DNA from: an uncultured Clostridia bacterium
GTDB lineage: Bacteria > Bacillota > Clostridia > TANB77 > CAG-508
DNA: 29,498 nucleotides
Direction of reading: 5' to 3'
NCBI GenBank assembly: GCA_944388615.1
Contig: CALXJL010000002.1
Span: 1 to 29,498, forward strand
How positions within the stretch are numbered: position 1 is the stretch's first letter; the number at the start of each line of letters is the position of its first letter. This document shows, one piece after another, positions 1-8,457 of the stretch. Below the pieces are notes generated by a model. The model did not search any database. It had not been told where the DNA came from and saw only the letters and a program-made list of their open reading frames with translations. The translations under genes and the position numbers were made by a program.

Positions 1-1
1 T

Positions 2-298
2 AAGGATAGAAATGATGGAAATATAATATTCGAATTAACTGAAATGGGAAAAAGAATTTTAAACCTAAGATACAAGCAAAGACAATTGGAATTTGTTAAA
101 TTGATATTAAAACACAAGGTTTTTTATGAATATTTAAGATTATATTTTGAAAGAACAGAAAGACCTAGTCTTTTTGATACAATTGATATAATGAAACACT
201 GTGATTTGTATAATGTTGAAAGTGATAGCACCTATAAAAGAAGAGCATCAACAATTAGAGGTTGGATTGAATGGATTTTAGATTTAACTAGACTGTAA
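2..298 (+). CDS. C-terminal end of a winged-helix protein, cut by the window edge
   Basis: The reading frame is open from the left edge, so this is the last 98 or so residues of a longer protein. The first internal Met (base 44) is probably not the start, because the residues before it (DGNIIFELTEMGKRI) read as the wing of a winged helix. The C-terminus, with Ser-Thr-x-x-x-Arg-Arg-Ala-Ser-Thr followed by a Trp-rich end (GWIEWILDL), resembles the helix-turn-helix module found at the end of many restriction- and defence-associated proteins (DUF7226-like, from memory). The family assignment is an inference; the truncated open frame is directly seen. No terminator follows, and the next ribosome-binding site lies 15 bases downstream. 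Confidence 0.5.
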   Translation, partial: KDRNDGNIIFELTEMGKRILNLRYKQRQLEFVKLILKHKVFYEYLRLYFERTERPSLFDTIDIMKHCDLYNVESDSTYKRRASTIRGWIEWILDLTRL

Positions 299-323
299 AG
301 TTTTTAATATATAGGAGGAAAAA

Positions 324-495
324 ATGGAATATTTAGATGTTTAGTATGGACAAAGAGAAAAATGATGGAACTGTATTTAGAGATAGAGCTTTTTCAAATG
401 TTTATGTTTGTTTATTTAATGGAAAGAATAAAGAGTTTAATTTTGATGAAAATGAATTAGACGGATTAGTAAAGGTAAATGCACAATATAGATAA
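324..495 (+). pseudogene. Decayed small gene, possibly a Nudix hydrolase remnant
   Basis: A strong AGGAGG at 313-318 sits 5 bases before an ATG at 324, but that frame reads only MEYLDV and then TAG at 342-344. A second frame, entered at ATG 337 or 346, runs to TAA at 493-495 and ends in FNFDENELDGLVKVNAQYR. The N-terminal MEYLDV and the C-terminal Asp-Gly-Leu-Val-Lys-Val pattern both resemble the two ends of isopentenyl-diphosphate-isomerase-like Nudix proteins, but the Nudix box (GX5EX7REUXEEXGU) is missing. The simplest reading is an internal deletion that left the start and the end out of frame. Alternatively it is an unknown 50-residue peptide started at 337 or 346. The disruption is clear; the Nudix identity is tentative. 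Confidence 0.4.
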
Positions 496-522
496 AGGGA
501 AGCAGAAAATTATGCTTCCCTT
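495..522. terminator. Hairpin between convergent genes
   Basis: A perfect 10-bp inverted repeat (AAGGGAAGCA at 495-504 with TGCTTCCCTT at 513-522) encloses an 8-base loop. It lies between the decayed gene and the stop codon of the minus-strand Bax-inhibitor gene 5 bases away, so it probably terminates both transcripts. Neither side has a long T-run, which makes it a modest intrinsic terminator. Confidence 0.55.
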
Positions 523-526
523 AAAG

Positions 527-1186
527 TTAATCTCTTGATCTACCGAAAATAGATAGGAGACGAATAAAGATATTGATAAAGTCTAAATATAATTCCATCG
601 CAAAATAAATATATAGTTTTTCATCATTTGCATATTCTTCGCCTTGTAATTGTTTAAGTTTGTTTACATCATAAATTGTTAGTCCAAAAAATAAGAATAA
701 TATAACCCAATCTAATATAATATCCAACATACTACTACGAAATACAAATAGGTTAAGTAAACTTAAAATTATTCCAACAATAAGTACAGGCATTAATAAA
801 GTTGACCAATTAGATAAATCTTTGTCTGTTTTTGCGCCTATCCATGCAAAAATAGCAAAAATAACACTTGCGGCTACAAAAACATAAACTATTGAATTTA
901 ATTCGAAAGTTGCAAATAAAGTTGAAAAAGTTAAACCATTAATCATTGCATATATAAAATAGAGTAATGCTACTATTTGATAAGATAGTTTTCTGAATAG
1001 AAATGAAAATAATAAAACAACAATAAGTTCAACTATTAGTAATGTTGTAAATGCATTATTTTCTAATAGGGATACTATTAAACCAGATTGGTATGTATAA
1101 AATGCAACAGCTGCAGTACCAAGTATTCCTAAGAACATCCAGAAAAAAGATTTTGAAAGTAATTTATTTTGTTCTTCCATAACCAT
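527..1186 (-). CDS. Bax inhibitor-1/YccA family membrane protein
   Basis: The 219-residue product has about seven hydrophobic helices and almost no extracytoplasmic loops. It follows the pattern of the Bax inhibitor-1 (BI-1/YetJ/YccA) family, whose characterised members are pH-sensitive calcium leak channels or modulators of membrane proteases. The conserved ends of the family are visible: a short charged N-terminus followed by a helix, and a C-terminal helix pair with Asp residues (TIYDVNKLKQL, then AMELYLDFINIFIRLL). I chose the ATG at 1186 because the AGGAGG at 1195-1200 lies 8 bases upstream. A longer GTG start at 1195 would overlap the ribosome-binding site. The gene is monocistronic and divergent from addA. 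The family is confident; the physiological role here is unknown. Confidence 0.85.
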   Translation of the reverse strand: MVMEEQNKLLSKSFFWMFLGILGTAAVAFYTYQSGLIVSLLENNAFTTLLIVELIVVLLFSFLFRKLSYQIVALLYFIYAMINGLTFSTLFATFELNSIVYVFVAASVIFAIFAWIGAKTDKDLSNWSTLLMPVLIVGIILSLLNLFVFRSSMLDIILDWVILFLFFGLTIYDVNKLKQLQGEEYANDEKLYIYFAMELYLDFINIFIRLLSIFGRSRD

Positions 1187-1227
1187 AAATTTCACCTCCT
1201 AATTATAGTATATCTTAAGCTAGAATT

Positions 1228-1256
1228 ATTATACTATTAAAGTAAAACAAGCACAA
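1228..1256 (-). promoter_or_regulatory. SigA-type promoter of the Bax-inhibitor gene
   Basis: On the minus strand a TTGTGC -35 (1251-1256) is followed by a 17-base spacer and a perfect TATAAT -10 (1228-1233). It lies about 40 bases before the chosen start. Confidence 0.55.
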
Positions 1257-1264
1257 TAGATTTA

Positions 1265-1293
1265 TTGATAATTTATATACAATATGATAGAAT
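1265..1293 (+). promoter_or_regulatory. SigA-type promoter of addA-rqcP-dgt
   Basis: TTGATA (1265-1270), a 17-base spacer, and TAGAAT (1288-1293) lie 31 bases before the addA start. The addA ribosome-binding site (AAGGAG, 1309-1314) follows. Confidence 0.5.
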
Positions 1294-1324
1294 TAGAAAA
1301 AAATAATCAAGGAGCTAAATAAAA

Positions 1325-4300
1325 ATGGCAGATGTAAAATGGACAGATGAACAATTATTAGCAATAAATGAAAAAGGAAAAAATATATTAGTAGCTGCAG
1401 CGGCTGGAAGTGGAAAAACAGCGGTATTAGTAGAAAGAATAATAAATAAAGTTATAAATGAAGGCGTGGATATTGATAAGATTTTAGTAGTAACATTTAC
1501 AAATGCAGCAGCAAGTGAAATGAGAGAAAGAATTTTAGATGCTATATATTCAAAAATAGAAGAAAATCCAGATGATACAAATATGCAAAAACAACTTAGT
1601 TTAATAAATAAAGCTAGTATTTGTACAATACATTCATTCTGTTTAGATGTTATAAGAAATAATTTTTACGAATTGGATATTTCAGCAAATTTTAGAGTTG
1701 CAGATACATCTGAAATAGAAATGATAAAACAAGAAGTAATAGAAGATATATTTGAGGAAAAATATATAGATAATAATAAAGATTTTTTAGAATTAGTAGA
1801 TATATATACTGGATATAGAGATGATGAACCATTAAAAGAATTAATATTAAAAATATATAGATATATTCGGAAGTGCACCATTTCCAGATAAATGGTTAAA
1901 TGAGAAAGTAGAAATGTTTAACCAAATATCAGATAATTTTTCTGAATCAATTTGGGGAAATATTATAGTGTCAAATATAGAAGATGAGCTAAATGATTAT
2001 ATTTTAAGATTAGAAAATATTAAAAATAAGATGAAGCTATTTGATGAATTGGATAAGTTTACAAGTGTAATTCAAGAAGATATATATTGTATTACAAATA
2101 TAAAAAATAGTTTAAATAATTGGGATTCTGCATACGAAAAATATAATCAGATTAAATTTACTAAATGGCCAGTAGATAAAAAGGTAACAAATGAGTTGAA
2201 AAATGATGCAAAAGAAATAAGGGATGAAATTAAAAAAAGTTTCAAAACTTTAATGGATAGTAAATTTATATATTCATCTAAAGAAGTATATCAGGATATA
2301 AATTCAATGTATAAAATATTGGATAGCATTAGGAAGATAATAAACGAATTCACGCAAAGGTTTTCGCAAAAAAAACGAGAAAAAAATATAATAGATTTTA
2401 ATGATATAGAACATTTTGCTTTACAAATACTTGTGGATATAGATGAGAATGGTGAGATTGTAAGTTCAGAAGTATGTAAAAGATATAAAGAAAAATTCAA
2501 AGAAATTGCAATAGATGAATATCAAGATAGTAATTTAGTACAAGAATATATATTGAATAGCATATCTTCTGGTAATAATGTTTTTATGGTTGGAGATGTT
2601 AAACAAAGTATATATAAATTTAGACAGGCTAGACCAGAACTATTTTTAGAAAAATATAATAATTATAAACTTAAAGATAAATTAGAGAACAATGATAATT
2701 TAAAAATTCAATTGTTTAAAAACTTTAGAAGTAGAGATAATATATTAAATATAACAAATTTAGTATTTGAAAATATTATGAGTAAAGAATTAGGAGATAT
2801 TGACTATAACCAGGATGAATACTTATATTTGGGTGCAAAATATGATGAATCGGAAAATGAGTTAATAGCAGGAAAAACAGATATAAACATAATAGATTTA
2901 AAAAATGTAGAGGATTCAGAAGAAGAGGAAAATAATGATTTTGAACAATTAGAAAAAGTACAAATAGAAGCAAAATTTGTTGCTAGAAAAATACAAGAAT
3001 TAATAAAAAGCGGAAAAATGATATACGATAAGAAAGATGGGTATAGAGAAATAACTTATAAAGACATAGTTGTTTTATTACGTTCAACAAACAAAAGTGC
3101 ACCTGTTTTTGAGGAAGAAATATCAAATTTAAATATTCCAGTATACAGTGATACTTCTTCAGAATATCTAAATTCAATAGAAATTCAAACAATTATGTCA
3201 TTATTAAGGATAATAGAAAATCCATTACAAGATATACCTTTAGTTACAGTACTGAGATCTTATATAGGTGGATTTACAGATAATGAATTAGTAGAGATTA
3301 GATTAGCAGATAAAAATGATAGTTTTTATTATGCAATGAAAAAATGTTTAGTACAAGTAAGCAAACAGCTTAGAGAAAAAATAGAAGAATTTTTTAAGCA
3401 ACTAGAAAAATGGAGACAGGAAGAAAAATATAAACCATTAGATGAATTAATATGGAATATATATACAGATACAGGATTTTACAATTATGTAACATTAATG
3501 AGTAATGGTAAATTAAGACAAGCCAATTTAAAAATGTTATTTGAAAAAGCAAAAAAATATGAATCAGAAAGTTTTAAAGGATTATATAATTTTATAAATT
3601 TTATAGATAAATTACAGTTAACTAATAATGATATGGGAGCTGCTAAAATATTGGGAGAAAATGACAATGTTGTGAGGATAATGAGTATTCATAAAAGTAA
3701 GGGATTAGAGTTCCCTGTCGTATTTTTAAGCCAAACAGGAAAAAGCTTTAATATGCAAGATTTAAACGAACCAATTTTATTACATCAAGACTTAGGATTT
3801 GGTCCAAAGTATATAGATGCTAAAAGAAGGATAGAATATAATACACTTGCAAAAGAAGCAATAAAAATAAAATCAAAACAAGAAAATATAGCAGAAGAGA
3901 TGAGAATATTATATGTTGCATTAACAAGGGCAAAAGAAAAATTAATAATAACTGGAACTAGTAATGATGCAGAAAAAGATTTAAAGAAAAAGCGTGATTT
4001 AATTGAAGTCTATGGAGAAAAAGAAGGAAAAATAAATAAAAATATTATTGGAAAATATAAAAAATATTTAGATTGGTTGGAATTGGTATTTTTATATAAT
4101 AATGATGCTAAACAAATATGTAATTTAGAAATAATAGATAAAGGAGAAATTCCTATCCAATCACACGAAGAAATAGAAAAACTAGAAATAAGAAAAGATA
4201 AAAATATTTCATTAGAAAGTAAAATAAAAGAAAAATTAGAATGGAAATATGAGTATGAAAATATAACTGACATACCAGTAAAATCTTCAGTTACTAAAAT

Positions 4301-4883
4301 AAAACAAGACAAACAAGAAGAGCATAAAATAATAATGGAAATCCCTAAATTTATGAAGGAAACAGAAAAAGTTTCACAAGCAAGAAAGGGAACTTTGATG
4401 CATCTATGTATTCAGAAATTGAATAATAAAAAAGAATACACAAAAGAAATGATAAATGAATTGGTGGAAGATCTACAAAAAAATGATATTATAACACAAA
4501 TAGAAAAAGAAAGTATTAATATTAATAAATTGTATGAATTTACAAAATCAAAGTTATTTAAAGAATTAAGACAAGCAAAACAAGTATATAATGAGCAACC
4601 ATTTTATATTAATATATCTGCTAAACAAATAGAAGATCAAAATCCAGATGAGCCAGTATTAGTACAAGGAATTATAGATTTATATTATATAAATAGGGAA
4701 GGTAAATTGATTTTAGTAGATTACAAAACTGATTATGTGAAAACAGGAGAAGAACTTGTTAATAAATATAGTGAACAACTTAAATTGTACAAATTGGCGC
4801 TTGAAAAATCATTAAGTAAAAAAGTGGATAGAACAATTATTTATTCATTATATTTAAATAAAGAAATAGAAGTTAAATTTTGA
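1325..4883 (+). CDS. addA: ATP-dependent helicase/nuclease subunit A (AddA), with a +1 frameshift at a CGG codon
   Basis: AddA is the helicase-nuclease half of AddAB, which processes double-strand DNA ends for RecA. The N-terminus has the AddA signature with Walker A AAAAGSGKT (residues 24-32). UvrD-type motifs follow, including DEYQDSN, GDVKQSIYKFRQARPE and VRIMSIHKSKGLEFPVVF. A RecB-family nuclease domain ends the protein, with GIIDLYY and DYKTD (about residues 1132-1136). The zero frame stops at 1889-1891 after ...IYRYIRKCTISR. The +1 frame from 1869 continues as GSAPFPDKWLNEKVEMFNQ, which matches the Ser-x-Pro-x-Pro-x-x-Trp-Leu stretch expected there. Read through, the protein is about 1185 residues, normal for AddA. 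The break is at CGG 1868-1870. addB, usually immediately upstream, is not in this window. rqcP starts 14 bases after the stop. It may be a translated frameshift gene, a pseudogene or a sequencing error. Confidence 0.92.
1868..1871 (+). other. Apparent +1 frameshift site CGGA in addA
   Basis: The zero frame reads ATT CGG AAG TGC and stops six codons later. The conserved protein resumes in the +1 frame either as ATT (C) GGA AGT GCA, giving Ile-Gly-Ser-Ala, or as ATT CGG (A) AGT GCA, giving Ile-Arg-Ser-Ala. This is one of only two in-frame CGG codons I found in the window. Confidence 0.7.
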
Positions 4884-4897
4884 GAAAGGAAGAAGAA

Positions 4898-5134
4898 ATG
4901 AGATTAGATAAATTTTTAAAAATATCAAGAGTTATAAAAAGAAGAACAATTGCAAATGAAGCGGTTGATAGTGGAAGAGTAAGTGTAAATGGAAAAGAAG
5001 TAAAAGCAAGTTATCAAGTAAAAGTGGGAGATATAATAGAAATTAAATTTGGAGATAAAATAGCAAAATTTGAAATAATAAAAATACCTGAGGTTCAGGG
5101 AAAGGATATGGGAGAACTTATTAAAGTATTGTAA
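4898..5134 (+). CDS. rqcP: S4-domain RNA-binding protein, RqcP-like
   Basis: This 78-residue protein is a stand-alone S4 domain (MRLDKFLKISRVIKRRTIANEAVDSGRVSVNGKEVKAS...). It matches the YabO/RqcP family in its start, length and Lys/Arg-rich first helix. In Bacillus subtilis RqcP binds stalled 50S-peptidyl-tRNA complexes and works with RqcH in adding C-terminal alanine tails (ribosome-associated quality control). I chose ATG 4898, which has AAAGGA 7 bases upstream. A TTG at 4880 overlapping the addA stop would add six residues but has no ribosome-binding site. It lies between addA and dgt in an apparent three-gene operon. Ribosome rescue could matter in a genome with a poorly decoded codon, but that link is only inference. 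Confidence 0.85.
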   Translation: MRLDKFLKISRVIKRRTIANEAVDSGRVSVNGKEVKASYQVKVGDIIEIKFGDKIAKFEIIKIPEVQGKDMGELIKVL

Positions 5135-5146
5135 AAGGAGATAAGA

Positions 5147-6346
5147 ATGGAAAAATTATTTGAAGAATATGCTGCAAACCCCAATAATCCAAAATGGAAT
5201 AATATGATAAAAAGGGAAAAAGAACTGTATAAGAGAAATAATGATATTAGATCTGAATTTGAAAGAGATTATACAAGAATAATACATAGTAATGCTTATA
5301 AAAGACTAAAACATAAAACTCAAGTCTTTTTCTCACCTGAAAATGATCATATTTGTACAAGGATAGAACATGTTACACATGTAGATTCTATTAGTTATAC
5401 ACTAGCAAATTACTTTGGACTAAATCTAGAGCTTACAAAAGCAATAGCAATATCACATGATTTAGGACATAGTCCATTTGGACATCAAGGAGAAAGAATT
5501 TTGTCAGAAATATCTAAAAGAGACATAGGAGAGACATTTTGGCATGAAAAAAATGGGGTTCAATGTGTTGATAAAATAGAATTATTAGAGGATAATTTGG
5601 AAAATAAACAAAATTTAAATTTAACATATGCAGTAAGAGATGGAATTATATCTCATTGTGGTGAAATTGATGAAAATGCATTAAAACCAAGAGATGAATA
5701 TATAGATTTAAATGAGTATACAAGTCCAAATCAATATGCTCCATATACATGGGAGGGGTGTATTGTAAAAATAGCTGATAAAATATCTTACATAGGAAGA
5801 GATATACAAGATGCAATAACTTTAGGAATTTTAGATGAACATTTAGGAGAATTGTATGATTTATTAGGATATGATTCTAATGAAGTAATTAATAATACAA
5901 TTATAATTAATAATTTAATATATGATTTATGTCAAAATTCATCTAAAGAAGAAGGACTGAAATTTTCTGATAAAGCCTTTAAAACATTAAATGAAATAAA
6001 ATTATTTAATTATAAAAAGATTTATTTATCAGAAAGGATGAATCCATCAATAAAATACTTTAAATTAGTAATAAATGAAATATATGATATATTAAAACAA
6101 ACTTATGCTGGAAATAAAACAACTAAAAAGATGAATGATATGAAAAAATATTATCCTAAATTAATAAAAGGGTTTGAAGAATGGCTATCAAGTTATTGGA
6201 ATTTACAACGTAGAGAAAATTTGAAAAATGATGTTATATTTAATATGGAAAATGAAAAGGATTATTATAGAGCAATAATAAGTTATATATCTGGAATGAC
6301 AGATAATTATGCAATAGAAATATATAATAGTATTATAAGATTTTAA
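5147..6346 (+). CDS. dgt: dNTP triphosphohydrolase (dGTPase-like, HD superfamily)
   Basis: The 399-residue protein hydrolyses dNTPs, classically dGTP, to the nucleoside plus triphosphate. The HD-domain metal ligands are visible: His75 in RIEHVTHVDS, His104-Asp105 in AISHDLGHSPFGHQGE, and Asp211 in IVKIADKISYIGRDIQDA. The N-terminal HSNAYKRLKHKTQVF motif is typical of type-1 dGTPases and their bacterial homologues. A GGAG ribosome-binding site lies just before the ATG. The start is 12 bases after the rqcP stop, so it probably shares the addA promoter. The stop codon lies inside the left arm of a strong terminator. Substrate preference within the family (dGTP or several dNTPs) cannot be read from sequence. 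Confidence 0.9.
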   Translation: MEKLFEEYAANPNNPKWNNMIKREKELYKRNNDIRSEFERDYTRIIHSNAYKRLKHKTQVFFSPENDHICTRIEHVTHVDSISYTLANYFGLNLELTKAIAISHDLGHSPFGHQGERILSEISKRDIGETFWHEKNGVQCVDKIELLEDNLENKQNLNLTYAVRDGIISHCGEIDENALKPRDEYIDLNEYTSPNQYAPYTWEGCIVKIADKISYIGRDIQDAITLGILDEHLGELYDLLGYDSNEVINNTIIINNLIYDLCQNSSKEEGLKFSDKAFKTLNEIKLFNYKKIYLSERMNPSIKYFKLVINEIYDILKQTYAGNKTTKKMNDMKKYYPKLIKGFEEWLSSYWNLQRRENLKNDVIFNMENEKDYYRAIISYISGMTDNYAIEIYNSIIRF

Positions 6347-6386
6347 TAAACAGTAGCACAAAATCCTATTTGTGCTACTGTTTATT
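6345..6386. terminator. Strong bidirectional terminator between dgt and the deacetylase
   Basis: A perfect 16-bp stem (6345-6360 with 6371-6386) has a 10-base loop. AT base pairs at the outer ends supply A/T tracts in both directions. The arms contain the stop codons of both convergent genes. Confidence 0.85.
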
Positions 6387-7146
6387 GTATTTGCTCATAA
6401 AAATTTTTAAAAGTATATCCTTCATTTTTTAAATAAGTAATAGAATCTAATAATACCTCAGAAGAATTATTAACATCACCTGTATCATGCATTAGAATAA
6501 CTAGAGTATTTTTGTTTTTACAGGATTGCTTTAAATTATTAAGTAATTGGGAGTTACTATATTTAATTTCTGAATCTTTATTTAGACAATTCCAATCAAT
6601 ATATGAATAACCTATTTTATACAATTCTGTCAACATTTGCTTTTTTTGAGATTTATATATAGGGGCAATATATCCATTTGGAAATCTAAAAATTTGTGAA
6701 TGATAATTATCTACACCAATAGCTTTTGATATTTCTAAATCTGTATTTTTAATTTCGCTTATAAAGGTTTGAGAATTCTTATATAATTCAGAGTTATTAT
6801 GACTGTATCCGTGATTAGCTATGTAATGACCTTCTTCATATGCTCTTTTTACAATATTTGGTTGCTCTTTAACTTTTTTTCCTATAACAAAAAAAGTAGC
6901 CTTAATATTTTCTTTATTTAGTATATCTAGTATTTTTTCTGTTTCTTTTGTACTAGGTCCATCATCAAATGTTAAATATGCAACTTTTTCAGTAGAATCA
7001 TATAGCTCATTAAGAGTATATTGTAATTCAGGAATTGTATAATCTAAATTGTTATTTGTTGAAAAAGACATATTATAGAATAAAATAACTAAACAGGCTA
7101 TAGTTAATAAGATAATGGATTTTTTGGAAATAAAAAAACATTTCAT
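6382..7146 (-). CDS. Membrane-anchored polysaccharide deacetylase (NodB/PgdA/PdaA type)
   Basis: The 254-residue protein has an uncleaved-looking N-terminal membrane helix (residues 10-26) followed by an extracellular NodB homology domain. All catalytic motifs are present: TFDDGPS (59-65, catalytic and metal Asp), HGYSH (His112 and His116, metal ligands), RFPNG, and LMHD (218-221). Such enzymes remove N-acetyl groups from peptidoglycan or chitin-like sugars. In sporeformers some act on cortex peptidoglycan (PdaA) and others on vegetative wall (PgdA), and which applies cannot be told here. I chose ATG 7146 because AGG (7155-7157) lies 8 bases upstream. The alternative GTG at 7155 overlaps it. 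The gene is monocistronic and convergent with dgt. Confidence 0.88.
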   Translation of the reverse strand: MKCFFISKKSIILLTIACLVILFYNMSFSTNNNLDYTIPELQYTLNELYDSTEKVAYLTFDDGPSTKETEKILDILNKENIKATFFVIGKKVKEQPNIVKRAYEEGHYIANHGYSHNNSELYKNSQTFISEIKNTDLEISKAIGVDNYHSQIFRFPNGYIAPIYKSQKKQMLTELYKIGYSYIDWNCLNKDSEIKYSNSQLLNNLKQSCKNKNTLVILMHDTGDVNNSSEVLLDSITYLKNEGYTFKNFYEQIQ

Positions 7147-7212
7147 AATAAACACCTAAATAAATATATGAAACAAAGAGGAAAAAAGTGCTTCTTTTTT
7201 TATCTAAGTTTA

Positions 7213-7241
7213 TTGAAAAACATTTGCCACTATGATATGAT
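7213..7241 (+). promoter_or_regulatory. SigA-type promoter of the aldo/keto reductase gene
   Basis: TTGAAA (7213-7218), a 17-base spacer, and TATGAT (7236-7241) lie 42 bases before the start codon. Confidence 0.6.
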
Positions 7242-7283
7242 CAAAAATGTATAATGAGTTTGAAAAATATGAGGTAATAAAAA

Positions 7284-8411
7284 ATGAGTTATTTAGGAGA
7301 AGAAATTAAAAAATTAGGATTTGGACTAATGAGATTACCACAAAAGGATGGAAAAATAGATATAGAACAAACTAAAACAATGGTAGATATGTTTTTAAAA
7401 GAAGGATTTACTTATTTTGATACAGCATGGGCTTATAGTGGAAGTGAAGATGCAATTAGACAAGCATTAGTAGAAAGATATCCACGAGAAAGTTTTAAAC
7501 TTGCAACTAAAAATGCTGCATGGATAAATTGTAAAACAAGAGAAGATGCAATAGCACAATTTGAAACATCATTAAAACAAACAGGAGCAGGATATTTTGA
7601 TTTTTATTTATTACATAATTTAGGAGAATCTAGAACAAAAGCATTTGATGATTTCGATATGTGGAGCTTTGTTCAAGAAATGAAAAAAGAAGGAAAAATA
7701 AAACATGTAGGATTTTCCTTCCATTCTACTCCAGAAGAATTAGAAGAAATTTTGAAAAAACATCCTGAAATGGAATTTGTTCAACTTCAAATTAATTATG
7801 CAGATTGGGAAAATCCGGCAATACAGTCAAGAGCTTGTTATGAGATGGCTAGAAAATATGGAAAACCGGTTATTATAATGGAACCAGTAAAAGGAGGAAT
7901 GCTTGCAAATCCACCAGAGAAAGTAGCAGAAGTTCTAAAAAAAGCAAATCCTAATATGTCTTTTGCATCTTGGGCAATCAAGTTCGCAGCAAATCTTGAT
8001 GGAGTTATTACAGTATTGTCTGGAATGAGCAATATAGAACAAATGGAAGACAATTTATCATATATGAAAGATTTTAAAAATTTATCTGAAAATGAGGAAA
8101 ATACAATAAAAAAAGCACAAGAAGAGCTAAGTAAAATTCCATTAATTCCATGTACTACTTGTAATTATTGTGCAAAAGTATGTCCTATGAATATAGGAAT
8201 ATCAGGATCTTTTACAGCAATGAATATACTAACACTATATGATGATTTAGCAGGAGCTAAGCATCAAGAGGAATGGTTAGTTGGAGGACATGGCAAGAAA
8301 TCTGCAGCAGAATGTATTAAATGTGGTAAGTGCGAACAAGTATGCCCTCAACATATTAAGATTAGAGATGAGCTAGTAAAAGTTGATAAAGCATTGGGGC
8401 AAAATTCATGA
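7284..8411 (+). CDS. Aldo/keto reductase with a C-terminal two-[4Fe-4S] ferredoxin domain
   Basis: The 375-residue protein joins a TIM-barrel aldo/keto reductase to a bacterial-type ferredoxin tail. The family's catalytic tetrad is visible as Asp46 and Tyr51 (FDTAWAY), Lys76 (ATKN) and His111 (YLLHN). The tail carries two CxxCxxCxxxCP cluster motifs at about residues 290-301 and 344-355. The function is probably NAD(P)H-dependent carbonyl reduction coupled to an iron-sulfur electron route. The substrate is unknown. Such fusions are common in anaerobic Firmicutes. A GAGG ribosome-binding site lies 8-9 bases before the start. uvrB follows after 46 bases with no terminator, so the two may be cotranscribed. 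Confidence 0.9.
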   Translation: MSYLGEEIKKLGFGLMRLPQKDGKIDIEQTKTMVDMFLKEGFTYFDTAWAYSGSEDAIRQALVERYPRESFKLATKNAAWINCKTREDAIAQFETSLKQTGAGYFDFYLLHNLGESRTKAFDDFDMWSFVQEMKKEGKIKHVGFSFHSTPEELEEILKKHPEMEFVQLQINYADWENPAIQSRACYEMARKYGKPVIIMEPVKGGMLANPPEKVAEVLKKANPNMSFASWAIKFAANLDGVITVLSGMSNIEQMEDNLSYMKDFKNLSENEENTIKKAQEELSKIPLIPCTTCNYCAKVCPMNIGISGSFTAMNILTLYDDLAGAKHQEEWLVGGHGKKSAAECIKCGKCEQVCPQHIKIRDELVKVDKALGQNS

Positions 8412-8457
8412 TAAATGAATAAGATTCTATTATATGTTATAGATTAGGAGAAAATAG

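Noticed and set aside
336..348. prfB-like programmed +1 frameshift (GTT TAG T)
   Set aside because: The AGGAGG is too far upstream to act as a frameshift stimulator, and joining the frames gives no recognisable complete protein. A decayed gene is simpler.
1868..1871. CGG reassigned to another amino acid, without frameshifting
   Set aside because: A changed meaning would not restore the frame. In both genes the conserved protein continues only in the +1 frame, and the zero frame stops within two to eight codons.
2291..4312. Several antisense open frames under addA, and similar ones under valS, ftsK and other genes
   Set aside because: They lack ribosome-binding sites, are Ser/Leu/Ile/Phe-rich mirror translations of AT-rich coding sequence, and overlap clearly conserved genes.
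7175..7200. Hairpin after the deacetylase promoter region (GAGGAAAAAAG...CTTCTTTTTT)
   Set aside because: Pairing is interrupted and depends on A/T runs only; it is not convincing as a terminator or regulator.
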